A stretch of DNA of 64,000 nucleotides from an uncultured Clostridia bacterium (lineage in GTDB: Bacteria; Bacillota; Clostridia; Christensenellales; Aristaeellaceae): NCBI GenBank assembly GCA_937894675.1, contig CALCQO010000040.1:1-64000 (forward strand). The letters are read 5' to 3'. The position numbers and the translations under genes are program-made. The notes beneath the pieces are model-generated. The model was not told the DNA's origin. It ran no database searches and was given only the letters and a program-made list of their open reading frames with translations. Positions 1 through 8,143 of this stretch are shown piece after piece. Position 1 is the first letter of the stretch, and each line of letters opens with the position of its first letter.

Positions 1-37
1 GCCCTCTCGTTCTCCAAGACAAAGGCCGCGCCCCTGA

Positions 38-56
38 CAAGGGACTTCGTCCCTTG
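38..56. repeat. hairpin beyond the terminase stop
   Basis: An 8-bp perfect inverted repeat (CAAGGGAC / GTCCCTTG, 3-base loop) lies just beyond the 3' end of the minus-strand terminase gene. No T run follows on the minus strand, so it is a weak terminator candidate. It resembles the core of the dispersed repeats near 39.65 and 42.4 kb. The first 62 bases hold no gene that I can support. Confidence 0.45.
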
Positions 57-62
57 ACCCAT

Positions 63-1298
63 TTAGGCGCCCGTGTAGCGGATGGCCATCCGGGGCGCCA
101 TGTCTTCGCTCAGGGCGTAGCGCAGGGCATCCAGCAGGTGGTCGTCGCCGGGGCGGGGCAAAAGGGTATTCTCCCCTGAGGGGCTTTTCTGGAAAGACCA
201 GCCCTCGATTTCCCGCAGGAAGTTTTCGCACCGGGGATCCACCAGGATGGTATGCTGCCTGAGCCACTGGATGGAATGCCACAGGCTGTCCCGCCCCTTC
301 TTGGCGCCCCGGGCGTGGATGCCGTGCAGGCGCAGCTCGGCGATGGACTTGGGCTCGGCGCTGTCGCACAGCACATACTGCCCCTTGGCAAAGGGCTTAA
401 GCTCTGCCGCCAGCACATCATTAGTCGCCCCGTGAAGCACCAGTTCCTCCAATACATAGATGGTCTTGCTCTGCCGGTCGTAGGCCGCCTTGATGGCAGC
501 GCTGGGGTCCAGGGTGAAACCGAAGTCCAGCCCCAGGCGCAGGCGGGAAGGGGGAACGCTCAAGCGGGACAAGTCCTCCCTGCGCCAGTTCTCCAGCACC
601 TGATCCCCCGTTTTGCCCCACTCGCCCTTGGTGTACACCGCGTACTGGAAGGCATCCCGCTCCTTTTCCAGGGCGTCCCGGTCGTCCTGGGACAGGAAGG
701 CGTTGTCCCGGTAGGTGGTGCGCAGGTACAGGGTATCCCCCGTCCGGTGCAGGGTCACGGGGACGTCCTTACCCTGAAAGAAATGCTTGTACAGCCAGTG
801 CAGGCGGTTGCAGGGGTTGAACGTCATGGTGACGCGCTTGGCAAAGGGGCTCTCCCCCCGCAGGCGCTTGTCCAGCTGGCGGAAGGATTCCCAGGCGATT
901 TCCGTGGCCTCCTCCATCCAGATATCGGTCAGCACCCCCTGGGCGGGGGTGACGGACTTCACCTTCTCCGCGTCGTCCAGGCCGCTGAATAAAATCTGCG
1001 CGCCCGAGCAGGCGCAGGTGATGCTGTCCAGACGGAACACGAACAGATGCCCGATGCCCATGCGGCGGATGGCTTTGATGATTTCGTTGTAGCAGCTGTT
1101 GCGGATGCGGTCGGCCACCTGGCGCACCACCAGGGTATTGCGCCCAATCAGGGCGTCCACCGCCACCCGGCTGGCCACAAAGGCGCTCTTGCCGCTGCCC
1201 GCGCCGCCGTAGAACAGTTGGTACCGCTCCATCGCCTGTGCGCAAGGCGCGTACGCCCTGTTGAAATGTTTGCCAGGCACCTGCAGGATGTTCGCCAT
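63..1298 (-). CDS. phage terminase large subunit, PBSX type
   Basis: This 411-aa protein looks like a complete PBSX/XtmB-type terminase large subunit, the ATPase-nuclease that cuts and pumps DNA into phage heads. A Walker A motif GGAGSGKS is at residues 31-38 and a Walker B-like stretch ending in MEEATE is near residue 130. The C-terminal half has the RNase H-fold nuclease pattern, with LGLDFG near residue 257 and DDHLLDALR near 390. Length matches the family. No small terminase subunit lies upstream (beyond 1298); portal or capsid genes, if any, would be left of the window. It may mark a prophage edge or be a lone remnant. Start ATG at 1298. Confidence 0.88.
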   Translation of the reverse strand: MANILQVPGKHFNRAYAPCAQAMERYQLFYGGAGSGKSAFVASRVAVDALIGRNTLVVRQVADRIRNSCYNEIIKAIRRMGIGHLFVFRLDSITCACSGAQILFSGLDDAEKVKSVTPAQGVLTDIWMEEATEIAWESFRQLDKRLRGESPFAKRVTMTFNPCNRLHWLYKHFFQGKDVPVTLHRTGDTLYLRTTYRDNAFLSQDDRDALEKERDAFQYAVYTKGEWGKTGDQVLENWRREDLSRLSVPPSRLRLGLDFGFTLDPSAAIKAAYDRQSKTIYVLEELVLHGATNDVLAAELKPFAKGQYVLCDSAEPKSIAELRLHGIHARGAKKGRDSLWHSIQWLRQHTILVDPRCENFLREIEGWSFQKSPSGENTLLPRPGDDHLLDALRYALSEDMAPRMAIRYTGA

Positions 1299-1467
1299 CC
1301 GCCGATTTATCCCCCTTTCTTGTAGACGTCAGGGCCCCCAATGTCGGGCTTTCCGACGCCTTGTCTCGTTGCTCTGTTCCCCTTGACAGACAGCCTACCA
1401 TGCCTCCCGGATGAATCCGCCTGACTTCCTCCGTTACCGGAAATACTCTCCACAGAACGGCTGTTTG

Positions 1468-1547
1468 TGTGGATAACCTGTGCACAATGTGCATAACTCC
1501 ATTCATAAACCCCCGTCAACAGGTTATCCCATCCGATATGTGGATAA
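1468..1547. promoter_or_regulatory. DnaA-box cluster
   Basis: Within 80 bases there are two exact DnaA boxes (TGTGGATAA at 1468-1476 and 1539-1547, complement of TTATCCACA) and one single-mismatch box (TGTGCATAA at 1488-1496), plus a TTATCC core at 1524. The cluster sits in a 350-bp gene-free stretch between the minus-strand terminase and the plus-strand GNAT gene, 125 bp before a perfect parS. It could be an origin, part of a split origin, or a DnaA-titration or regulatory site. No DnaA-trio-like triplet run is visible here. Confidence 0.6.
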
Positions 1548-1590
1548 CTTTTTCCTCCGCGGCTGCCATGGTCCGGGCTGGCATTCCGCC

Positions 1591-1619
1591 TTGAACATCC
1601 CCCGCCTCGCTGATATAAT
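1591..1619 (+). promoter_or_regulatory. sigma-A promoter of the tandem GNAT gene
   Basis: TTGAAC (1591-1596) and TATAAT (1614-1619) are separated by exactly 17 bases. Transcription would begin near 1626, so the upstream in-frame ATG at 1620 cannot be the start and the ATG at 1650 is favoured. Confidence 0.75.
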
Positions 1620-1649
1620 ATGGGGAAAGAAGCGGAAGGAACAAACAGC

Positions 1650-2810
1650 ATGGCAGGCGAGATTGGAAATGTTTCACGTGAAACACTCTTCTGGTACAAC
1701 CTGGTAAAAGCCGTCTCCTCCCGTCAGGGGACGCTGCGCAAACTGATGACGGCCTATAAAAAAGAGATCGGGGCGGCGGTATCGCCGGATACGGACGGGC
1801 TGGATGCCTGGTTCCATTCCGACAGCCGCTGGCCCTTTTTTATCCTCACAAGGGGACATATCGCGGGCTTTGCCCTGGTGCAGCGCCATTCCTACCTGGA
1901 TGACGGCGATGATTTTTCCATCGCGGATTTCTATATCCTGCCCGAGTACCGCAAGGGCGGCCTGGGCCAGCGCGCCATCGACGATATCCTGGAAACCTTC
2001 CGGGGGCCCTGGCAGTTTAAATGGCACCCGGGCAACGCCCTGGCGGCTTCCTTTTGGAAGAAGGCCGTCGCCCGCTACGCGGGCAGCGGCGCGGAGAGCT
2101 ACCGCGGCGTACAGGGCATGGTTTACTCCGACGGGGAGCGGGCGGATGTGCAGCGCTTTGACACCTCCAAGCCGCCCAGCAAGATACTGGGCTTTCTGCG
2201 GGGGGTTCACCTGCGGCCTGAAACCCCGGAGGACTATCACACCATGGAGGACATGACCCGCCGCGCCTTCTGGAACAAGTACGCCCCCGGCTGCACCGAG
2301 CATTATGTGCTGCACCTGATGCGGGAGGATACTTCCTTCCTGCCCGGCCTCAGCCGCGTGGCGGAAAAGGGGGACAAGCTGCTGGGCGGCATCTGGTACT
2401 GCATGGGGCAGGTGCGGGGCGCCCATGGCGCAGTCAAAGTACCCATGTTCGGCCCTGTCACCGTGCTGCCCCAGGCCCAGGGACAGGGCATCGGCACCCT
2501 TCTGATTGAGAAAACCCTTTCCCTGGCCACCGAGGCGGGCTACCCCGCCGTCATCATTTTTGGGGATCCCGGCTATTACAGCCGCTTCGGCTTTGTGCCC
2601 TGCAAGCTCTACGGCATCACCACCGCCCAGGGCCACAACATGGACGCCTTCATGGTGAAGGAGCTGCGCCCGGGCGCGCTGTCGGGCGTGCGGGGCGCGT
2701 TCCACGCGCCGGCGTTTTACGAAGCCTCCCCCGCCCAGGCGGAGCGCTTTGACGCCCCCTATCCCTACCGTGAAAAACTCATCCTGCCCGGCCAGCTCCA
2801 GGGCGAATAA
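1650..2810 (+). CDS. tandem GNAT-domain N-acetyltransferase
   Basis: This 386-aa protein appears to hold two GNAT folds. The N-terminal half has a motif-A-like region around YRKGGLGQRA; the C-terminal half (from about residue 185) resembles YhbS-type GNATs, with QAQGQGIGTLLIEK as the acetyl-CoA loop and GDPGYYSRFGF as motif B. The substrate is unknown. The start at 1650 follows GGAAGGA and lies downstream of a strong promoter. The codons for NVSRET near the N terminus are formed by a perfect parS site, so the reading frame is constrained by a segregation signal. A small membrane-protein gene follows after 13 bases, probably in the same transcript. Confidence 0.78.
   Translation: MAGEIGNVSRETLFWYNLVKAVSSRQGTLRKLMTAYKKEIGAAVSPDTDGLDAWFHSDSRWPFFILTRGHIAGFALVQRHSYLDDGDDFSIADFYILPEYRKGGLGQRAIDDILETFRGPWQFKWHPGNALAASFWKKAVARYAGSGAESYRGVQGMVYSDGERADVQRFDTSKPPSKILGFLRGVHLRPETPEDYHTMEDMTRRAFWNKYAPGCTEHYVLHLMREDTSFLPGLSRVAEKGDKLLGGIWYCMGQVRGAHGAVKVPMFGPVTVLPQAQGQGIGTLLIEKTLSLATEAGYPAVIIFGDPGYYSRFGFVPCKLYGITTAQGHNMDAFMVKELRPGALSGVRGAFHAPAFYEASPAQAERFDAPYPYREKLILPGQLQGE
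1670..1685. promoter_or_regulatory. parS: parS site 1 (ParB/Spo0J binding)
   Basis: TGTTTCACGTGAAACA is a perfect 16-bp palindrome matching the Bacillus subtilis parS consensus TGTTNCACGTGAAACA. ParB loads here and spreads, recruiting SMC; such sites cluster close to the replication origin. It lies inside the 5' coding end of the GNAT gene. parA and parB are not in this window. Confidence 0.93.
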
Positions 2811-2823
2811 GGAAAGGAACCAT

Positions 2824-3168
2824 ATGGCCGTCAAAAAAAGCAAGGCTCTGCTATACATCAAGGTATTCCACACCCTGCTGTGGGTGTTCTTCGCGGCGCT
2901 GCTCCTCTACATCCTGTACGCGGGCATCACCGACCAGGTTACCGCCCTGACCATCGGCGCCGCCGTGCTGGCCGCCGCCCAGGGTATCGTGCAGACCGCC
3001 AACGGCTGGCGCTATCCCCTGACGGGCATGGCGAGAAACCTGACCCGGGACACAAGGCGGGGGTTTGATATTTTCCTGCCCAAAGCGCTGGCCATGAATG
3101 ACCGGTATCTGTTTACCGGGTTATTTCTGGCGGGGATGTTCTTCCTGGTGTACCGGCTGGTGCTTTGA
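2824..3168 (+). CDS. small integral membrane protein, unknown function
   Basis: A 114-aa protein with a short basic N terminus (MAVKKSK) and about three hydrophobic segments: residues 12-34, 40-60 and a C-terminal helix near 95-113. No family was recognised. The ATG at 2824 is chosen because GGAAAGGAACC sits just upstream; an earlier in-frame start would run into the preceding gene. It follows the tandem GNAT gene after 13 bases and is probably co-transcribed. Confidence 0.7.
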   Translation: MAVKKSKALLYIKVFHTLLWVFFAALLLYILYAGITDQVTALTIGAAVLAAAQGIVQTANGWRYPLTGMARNLTRDTRRGFDIFLPKALAMNDRYLFTGLFLAGMFFLVYRLVL

Positions 3169-3221
3169 GGGGTGGGGCTTCCGGTGCAGCAAGGCAGTAA
3201 CTAGATGCCTGATTTTTGGAA

Positions 3222-3237
3222 TGTTTCACGTGAAACA
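3222..3237. promoter_or_regulatory. parS: parS site 2 (ParB/Spo0J binding)
   Basis: A second exact TGTTTCACGTGAAACA, 1552 bases from the first and identical over all 16 positions, this time between genes. Two exact copies within 1.6 kb are far beyond chance for a 16-mer and support an origin-proximal location. Confidence 0.93.
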
Positions 3238-3310
3238 TTTTGGGGGCGAGTAATTACTGCTACCCTTGGATTATGCAGATTGAAGCTATCCCTACAGCTG
3301 ACTCTGTCAG

Positions 3311-3533
3311 CCGCAAAAAGACGCTTCGCTGTTGCGTCACCGTGCCCTCCGTTCCTTTTCCGATATGCAAGCATATCGGAGGCATGCACTTCGGGACGGC
3401 TCCTTTCAATCGAAAGCAGGCTTTCGATTGTTGGGGCACGGCGGCAAGCTGGGTACCGACACAAACGCAAGCCCGCTTGCGTTTGAGAGGAGGAATCCCG
3501 GCGCGAACGCCTCCCGCAGGCTTTGCCTGCGGG
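3311..3533. repeat. array of four short perfect hairpins in a repeat-rich gap
   Basis: The 600-base gap before addA holds no convincing gene. It starts with the lead part of the family A dispersed repeat (CCGCAAAAAGACGCTTCGCT at 3311). Four perfect palindromes follow: CCGATATGC/GCATATCGG (3360-3379), CAATCGAAAGC/GCTTTCGATTG (3407-3430), CAAACGCAAGC/GCTTGCGTTTG (3462-3485) and CCCGCAGGC/GCCTGCGGG (3513-3533). Loops are only 2-3 bases. A partial family A core (CCCCACCAAAGGG) lies near 3570. A stretch near 3684-3710 (GGCGGCTCATTCCGTCC) recurs near 62684. Confidence 0.75.
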
Positions 3534-3767
3534 AAAGGAAGCAAAGGGTATTCCGACGAGCCCCATACCCCACCAAAGGGACTTCTACCACAATTCAGCA
3601 TAGTCGTAAGCCTTCCTTCGCTTTCGCTTTGTCGGCTTACTCCTTGCTTCATTGGACTTCCATTCGCCTTCATCCGCCACTGGCGGCGGCTCATTCCGTC
3701 CCTTTGGAATCCCTTCACAAGAATTTCTATCTGATAATTATTCCTTTCAACTACAAAGGAGATTTTC

Positions 3768-6700
3768 ATGCCCAAATGGACTGACGCCCAGCAGGCTGCC
3801 ATCCTGGCCGACAGCCGGGACATCCTGGTCAGCGCGGCGGCGGGTTCCGGCAAAACCACCGTGATGATCGAGCGGATCATGGCCCTTTTACGCAAAGGGG
3901 CAACCCTGGAGCGCATGCTGATTGTCACCTTCACCCGCGCCGCCGCCGGGGAAATGCGCGACCGCCTCACCACCGCCCTGGAAAAGGAAATGGAGGCATC
4001 CGCCCATCTGCGCGCGGAATACGACCGCCTGGGGCAGGCCCACATCAGCACCCTGCACACCTTTTGCTCCACCGTGCTGCGCAGGCATTTCCAGGAGGCG
4101 GGCACCGACCCCCTCTCCCGCGTGGCGGACGAAAGCATCACCGCGACGCTGTGGGACCGCGCCCTGGACGAAGCCCTGGACGATTTTTACCTGGCACCCA
4201 ACGAGGATGCCCAGGCCCTCATCGACCAGTTCCCCGAGGAAAGCATCGCCAGCATCGCCAAGGAGCTCTACCGCTTCCTCATGAGCCAGGCGGATCCCTG
4301 GGGCTGGCTGGACAGCGTGCTCACCACCCCCGACGCCAACGGTCTGCGCCGCCATCCCATGTACCAGGTGATGAAGGACGCTGCCATGCTCAAACTGGAA
4401 GGGGCTTTGCAGTACGCTTCCGCCTGCGAGGCCATCGCCCTGGCCCCCGACGGCCCTGCTCGCTACCTGGACAACAACGCCCAGGACAAGGCGGCGGTGC
4501 TGGAGCTCATAAAAGCCCTGGAAACCAGCGATTTTCTGCCCGGCGCCCATGCCTACACCCCCTCGCCTTTAAGCCGCAAGAAAGCGCCCCCCGAGGAAAA
4601 CCCCGAGCAAAAGGAAGCGTTCCAGGAGCTGCGCAAGAAAATCAAGGCCTGTATCGCCGATGTGGCCAAGCTGATTCCCGCCAATGAGGAGCAGCTGACC
4701 CTCTGGGCTCAGGGCATGGCGCGCACCCTGCCCGCCCAGCGGGGGCTGGCCGCCCTTACGCGGGATGTCCACCACCGCTACCAGGCCCACAAAGCCCAGC
4801 GCGCCCTGTGGGACTACAACGACCTGGAGCACCAGACCCTGCAGGCTCTCTCCAACCCGGAAGTCGCCCGGGATGTGGCCGGGCAGTTTGATTCCCTCTT
4901 TGTGGACGAGTATCAGGACATTTCCCGCACCCAGGAGGCCATCATCGCCAACATCCACCTGGGCAACGACCTGTTCATGGTGGGCGATGTCAAGCAGAGC
5001 ATCTACCGCTTCCGTCTGGCGGACCCCACCCTCTTCCTCAGCAAGTACCTGCGTTTTGAGGAAGGGCCTAAGGCACCCGAGCGCATCATCCTCCTCAGTG
5101 AAAACTTCCGCTCCCGCCCCAACATCCTGGAGGCGGTGAACGAGGTGTTTGACAACACCATGCGCAGCCGCGTCACCGAAATCGACTACGACAGCAAGGC
5201 CCAGCTAAACCCCGGCCGCGAAGGGGAAAGGGGCCCGGAGGTGGAGCTGCATATCATCACCCGGGAGGGCAGCAGCCTACTAGAAGAAGAGGACGTTGAG
5301 CCCCCGGAAGAGGACAATAGTGAAGAGGAAACCGCCGACATCTCCGAAAGCGAGGAGCTCAGCCGCCCCGCCCAGTTTGAGGCCGCCGTCATCGCCCGGC
5401 GCATCCACGCCCTGGCGGGCACCCCCGGGGGCGAGGGCACTTTGCAGTACCGGGACATGGTCATTCTGCTGCGCTCCGCCGCCAGCCATGGGGACATCAT
5501 GGCCTCCGTCCTCAATGACGCGGGCATCCCCGTGTACAACGACGCGGACATGCAGTACTACGAGATGCCCGAAATCAACGACATCCTCAACATCCTTAAG
5601 GTACTGGACAACCCGCTGGACGATGTGCGCCTGCTGTCCGCCCTCTCCTGCCCCTGTTTTGACTTTGGCCCCCTGGGCCTTGCCTACATCCGAAAACAGG
5701 CCCGGGACAGGCGCCTGCCCTTCTGGCAGGCTTTTGACAGCTTGAAGGAGGACCCCGCCGTCGAAGAGGCCCACGACCGCCTTGCCCGTTGGCGCTTCCT
5801 CTCCCGCCATATGCCTTTTGACCTGTTTATGCGCTTCCTGGTGGAGGATACCGGCCTCTACGCCCGCGCCGGGGCCTTGCCCGGGGGCGAGCAGCGCCGC
5901 GCTAACCTGCGCCTGCTGTGCGAAAAAGCCAAGGGCAGCCCCATCCCCTGGACGCTGGACACCTTTTTGTCCCATGTGGACAGCGCCAAGGCCGCCAACA
6001 AGGAAAGCGCCATGGCTCTGGGGGAAAACGACAACGCCGTGCGCATCATGACCATCCACAAATCCAAGGGGCTGGAGTTCCCCCTTGTGTTTCTGGCCGG
6101 CCTTGGCAAAAGCTTCCGCTTTGACGACAAGGGAGACCAGTTGGCGCTGGACGCCCAGGCGGGCTTTGCCCTGCCCTATGTGGATGTAAAAAAGCGCGTC
6201 CTCAGCCGCACCTATGCCCAGCGCGCCATGAAGGAAAAAAAGAAGCGGGAAACCCGCAGCGAGGAAGCCCGCCTGCTCTATGTGGCCATGACCCGCGCCA
6301 AGGAGAGGCTGATTCTGCTGGGCACCCCCCGCAGCATGAAGTCCGCCCGCGCTTTCTGGCAGACCCCCGCGGGGGACTATGCCGCCGGCACCGCTTCCAG
6401 CATGCTGGACTGGGTGGGCAACAGCCTGTGGGAGGGGCTCAAGGACGGCCTGGACAGAGCTTATACCGGGCATCGGGGCGCTGTATGGCAATTGCATTGG
6501 CACCCCGCTGATACCCTGACCGCCCCCCTTTCCCAGCCGGAGGCGGCCTTCCATCCACCCGCCTACAAGGCGCCCCAGGAGGAACTGCTGCGCATGATAC
6601 GCCCCTTGGACATGGGCGGCGGCCTGCTGAAAACATCGGTAACCGCCCTAATCAAGCAGAGCGCCCAACAGGACGAGGAGGAAACCCCCGACATCAAGCG

Positions 6701-7280
6701 CCAGGCCCTGGCGCGGGAAATGCCCCCCATGCCCCGCCCCCAGCTGGGGGACAGCCAGGCGCTCAGCGCCGCCGACCGGGGCTCCATTGCCCACAAGGCC
6801 TTAAGCGTGCTGGATTTGGACAGCCTGCGGCAGTTGGATGGCGCAGCCCTTCGCGCTCGGATTGAAGAACAGGCCGACCGGATGGCGCAGCAAGGCCTGC
6901 TGCTGCAAAAGGAGAGGGACAGCCTGGAAATCACCATGCTGACCCGCTTTCTGGAAAGCCCCCTGGGCAAGCGCCTGCTGCGATCCGGCACCATCCGCCG
7001 GGAATGGGCTTTTACCCTGAAGGCGGAGGACGTGCTGCTGCAGGGCGTGCTGGACTGCTGCTTCCTGGAGGAAAATGGCTGGGTGCTGCTGGACTACAAG
7101 ACCGACTGGGACACCGCCGCCATACTGCCCCGCTACCGGGATCAGATGCGCTGGTACATGCGCGCCCTGCGCGCCTTGACGGACCAGCCCATTCAGGAAG
7201 CCTGGCTGTATGCCCTGAAAACCGGGGAAGCATTCCCCGTGACGGAAGAGGAGGAAATCCGGCTGGACAGGCCGGAGTAA
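3768..7280 (+). CDS. addA: ATP-dependent helicase/nuclease subunit A (AddA)
   Basis: AddA is the UvrD-like helicase and nuclease subunit of AddAB, which resects double-strand breaks for RecA-dependent repair. The 1170-aa length is typical. Walker A AAAGSGKT lies at residues 23-30, the helicase II motif is DEYQDIS near 383, the GDVKQSIYRFR motif is near 407 and MTIHKSKGLEFP is near 762. The C-terminal RecB-type nuclease domain carries GVLDCCF and LDYKTD (residues 1108-1113), so both activities look intact. The start follows AAAGGAG. Unlike the usual addB-addA order, no addB is present upstream; only repeats precede it. Confidence 0.95.
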   Translation: MPKWTDAQQAAILADSRDILVSAAAGSGKTTVMIERIMALLRKGATLERMLIVTFTRAAAGEMRDRLTTALEKEMEASAHLRAEYDRLGQAHISTLHTFCSTVLRRHFQEAGTDPLSRVADESITATLWDRALDEALDDFYLAPNEDAQALIDQFPEESIASIAKELYRFLMSQADPWGWLDSVLTTPDANGLRRHPMYQVMKDAAMLKLEGALQYASACEAIALAPDGPARYLDNNAQDKAAVLELIKALETSDFLPGAHAYTPSPLSRKKAPPEENPEQKEAFQELRKKIKACIADVAKLIPANEEQLTLWAQGMARTLPAQRGLAALTRDVHHRYQAHKAQRALWDYNDLEHQTLQALSNPEVARDVAGQFDSLFVDEYQDISRTQEAIIANIHLGNDLFMVGDVKQSIYRFRLADPTLFLSKYLRFEEGPKAPERIILLSENFRSRPNILEAVNEVFDNTMRSRVTEIDYDSKAQLNPGREGERGPEVELHIITREGSSLLEEEDVEPPEEDNSEEETADISESEELSRPAQFEAAVIARRIHALAGTPGGEGTLQYRDMVILLRSAASHGDIMASVLNDAGIPVYNDADMQYYEMPEINDILNILKVLDNPLDDVRLLSALSCPCFDFGPLGLAYIRKQARDRRLPFWQAFDSLKEDPAVEEAHDRLARWRFLSRHMPFDLFMRFLVEDTGLYARAGALPGGEQRRANLRLLCEKAKGSPIPWTLDTFLSHVDSAKAANKESAMALGENDNAVRIMTIHKSKGLEFPLVFLAGLGKSFRFDDKGDQLALDAQAGFALPYVDVKKRVLSRTYAQRAMKEKKKRETRSEEARLLYVAMTRAKERLILLGTPRSMKSARAFWQTPAGDYAAGTASSMLDWVGNSLWEGLKDGLDRAYTGHRGAVWQLHWHPADTLTAPLSQPEAAFHPPAYKAPQEELLRMIRPLDMGGGLLKTSVTALIKQSAQQDEEETPDIKRQALAREMPPMPRPQLGDSQALSAADRGSIAHKALSVLDLDSLRQLDGAALRARIEEQADRMAQQGLLLQKERDSLEITMLTRFLESPLGKRLLRSGTIRREWAFTLKAEDVLLQGVLDCCFLEENGWVLLDYKTDWDTAAILPRYRDQMRWYMRALRALTDQPIQEAWLYALKTGEAFPVTEEEEIRLDRPE

Positions 7281-7486
7281 CGCCTGTTTGCCGTGCCGGC
7301 AAGCAGGGAGGAACCTGCGGTTTGGCAGGGTTTTGCCCCCTGTGATGAGCGATTCCATTATCCGCCTGCCGCCTTGTGCTGCTTAGATAATTCTGCAACG
7401 AGACCAGGTGGCGGAACTGACACTTTCAGCCATTCAACTTTTCTATGAACGATGATAGACGCGGCGCGCGCCGCGCGGGAGGCACC

Positions 7487-8020
7487 ATGATTCGATTGGC
7501 AACCCTTGCAGACATTCCCCAGGTGGCAGCCATCTATGCGGACATTCACCAGCAGGAGGAACTGGGCAACACCACCACCGGCTGGAAGCGGGGTTTGTAC
7601 CCCACCGAGCAGACCGCCCGGGACGCCTTGGCCGCCGGCACCCTGTTTGTGTACGAGGAAGGGGGGCAGATACTGGCCTCCGCCCGCATCGACCAACATC
7701 AGGAGGAGGAGTACGCCCAGGCTTCCTGGACGCAGGACGCTCCGCCCGCAAAAGTGATGGTGCTGCACACCCTGGTGGTTTCGCCCGCCGCCGGCGGCCG
7801 GGGCATCGCCCGGCAGTTCGTGGCCTTTTATGAGGAGTATGCCGCGCGAAACGGCTGCCCCTTTCTGCGCATGGACACCAACGCCCGCAACACCCGCGCC
7901 CGGGCGCTGTACCACAAGCTGGGCTACCGGGAGGTGGGCATCATCGCCTGCGACTTCCACAGCGTAGGCCAGGTGGATTTGGTGTGCCTGGAGAAAACCC
8001 TGAAGCCGGAAGGGGAATAA
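7487..8020 (+). CDS. GNAT family N-acetyltransferase
   Basis: A 177-aa single-domain GNAT acetyltransferase. The N terminus MIRLATLADIPQV is the usual beta-1/alpha-1 start. LHTLVVSPAAGGRGIARQFV (about residues 88-107) is motif A for acetyl-CoA binding, followed by LRMDTNARNTRARALYHKLG, the family motif B region. ATG 7487 is preferred because GGGAGGCACC precedes it; the earlier in-frame ATG at 7445 lacks a ribosome site. Substrate unknown. Confidence 0.85.
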   Translation: MIRLATLADIPQVAAIYADIHQQEELGNTTTGWKRGLYPTEQTARDALAAGTLFVYEEGGQILASARIDQHQEEEYAQASWTQDAPPAKVMVLHTLVVSPAAGGRGIARQFVAFYEEYAARNGCPFLRMDTNARNTRARALYHKLGYREVGIIACDFHSVGQVDLVCLEKTLKPEGE

Positions 8021-8143
8021 CCTGTGCGGAAAGGCAAACCATCCCTCGGGGCTTTTGCGGGGTTGACGTACGCAGCAAAAGGACGGCCATGGATTCATTT
8101 GCCGGGGATGGCATGAGAATAAGCAAAGGGGATTGTGCATACG

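Noticed and set aside
1674..2873. 399-codon open frame on the minus strand
   Set aside because: Antisense of the tandem GNAT gene; GC-rich third positions leave long open antisense frames here. No start signal or domain.
3360..3533. CRISPR-like array
   Set aside because: The four palindromes differ in sequence from each other, so there is no repeated unit with spacers, and no cas genes are nearby.
3260..4141. 293-codon minus-strand frame over the repeat gap and addA start
   Set aside because: Crosses the palindrome array and the antisense of addA; no domain or start signal.
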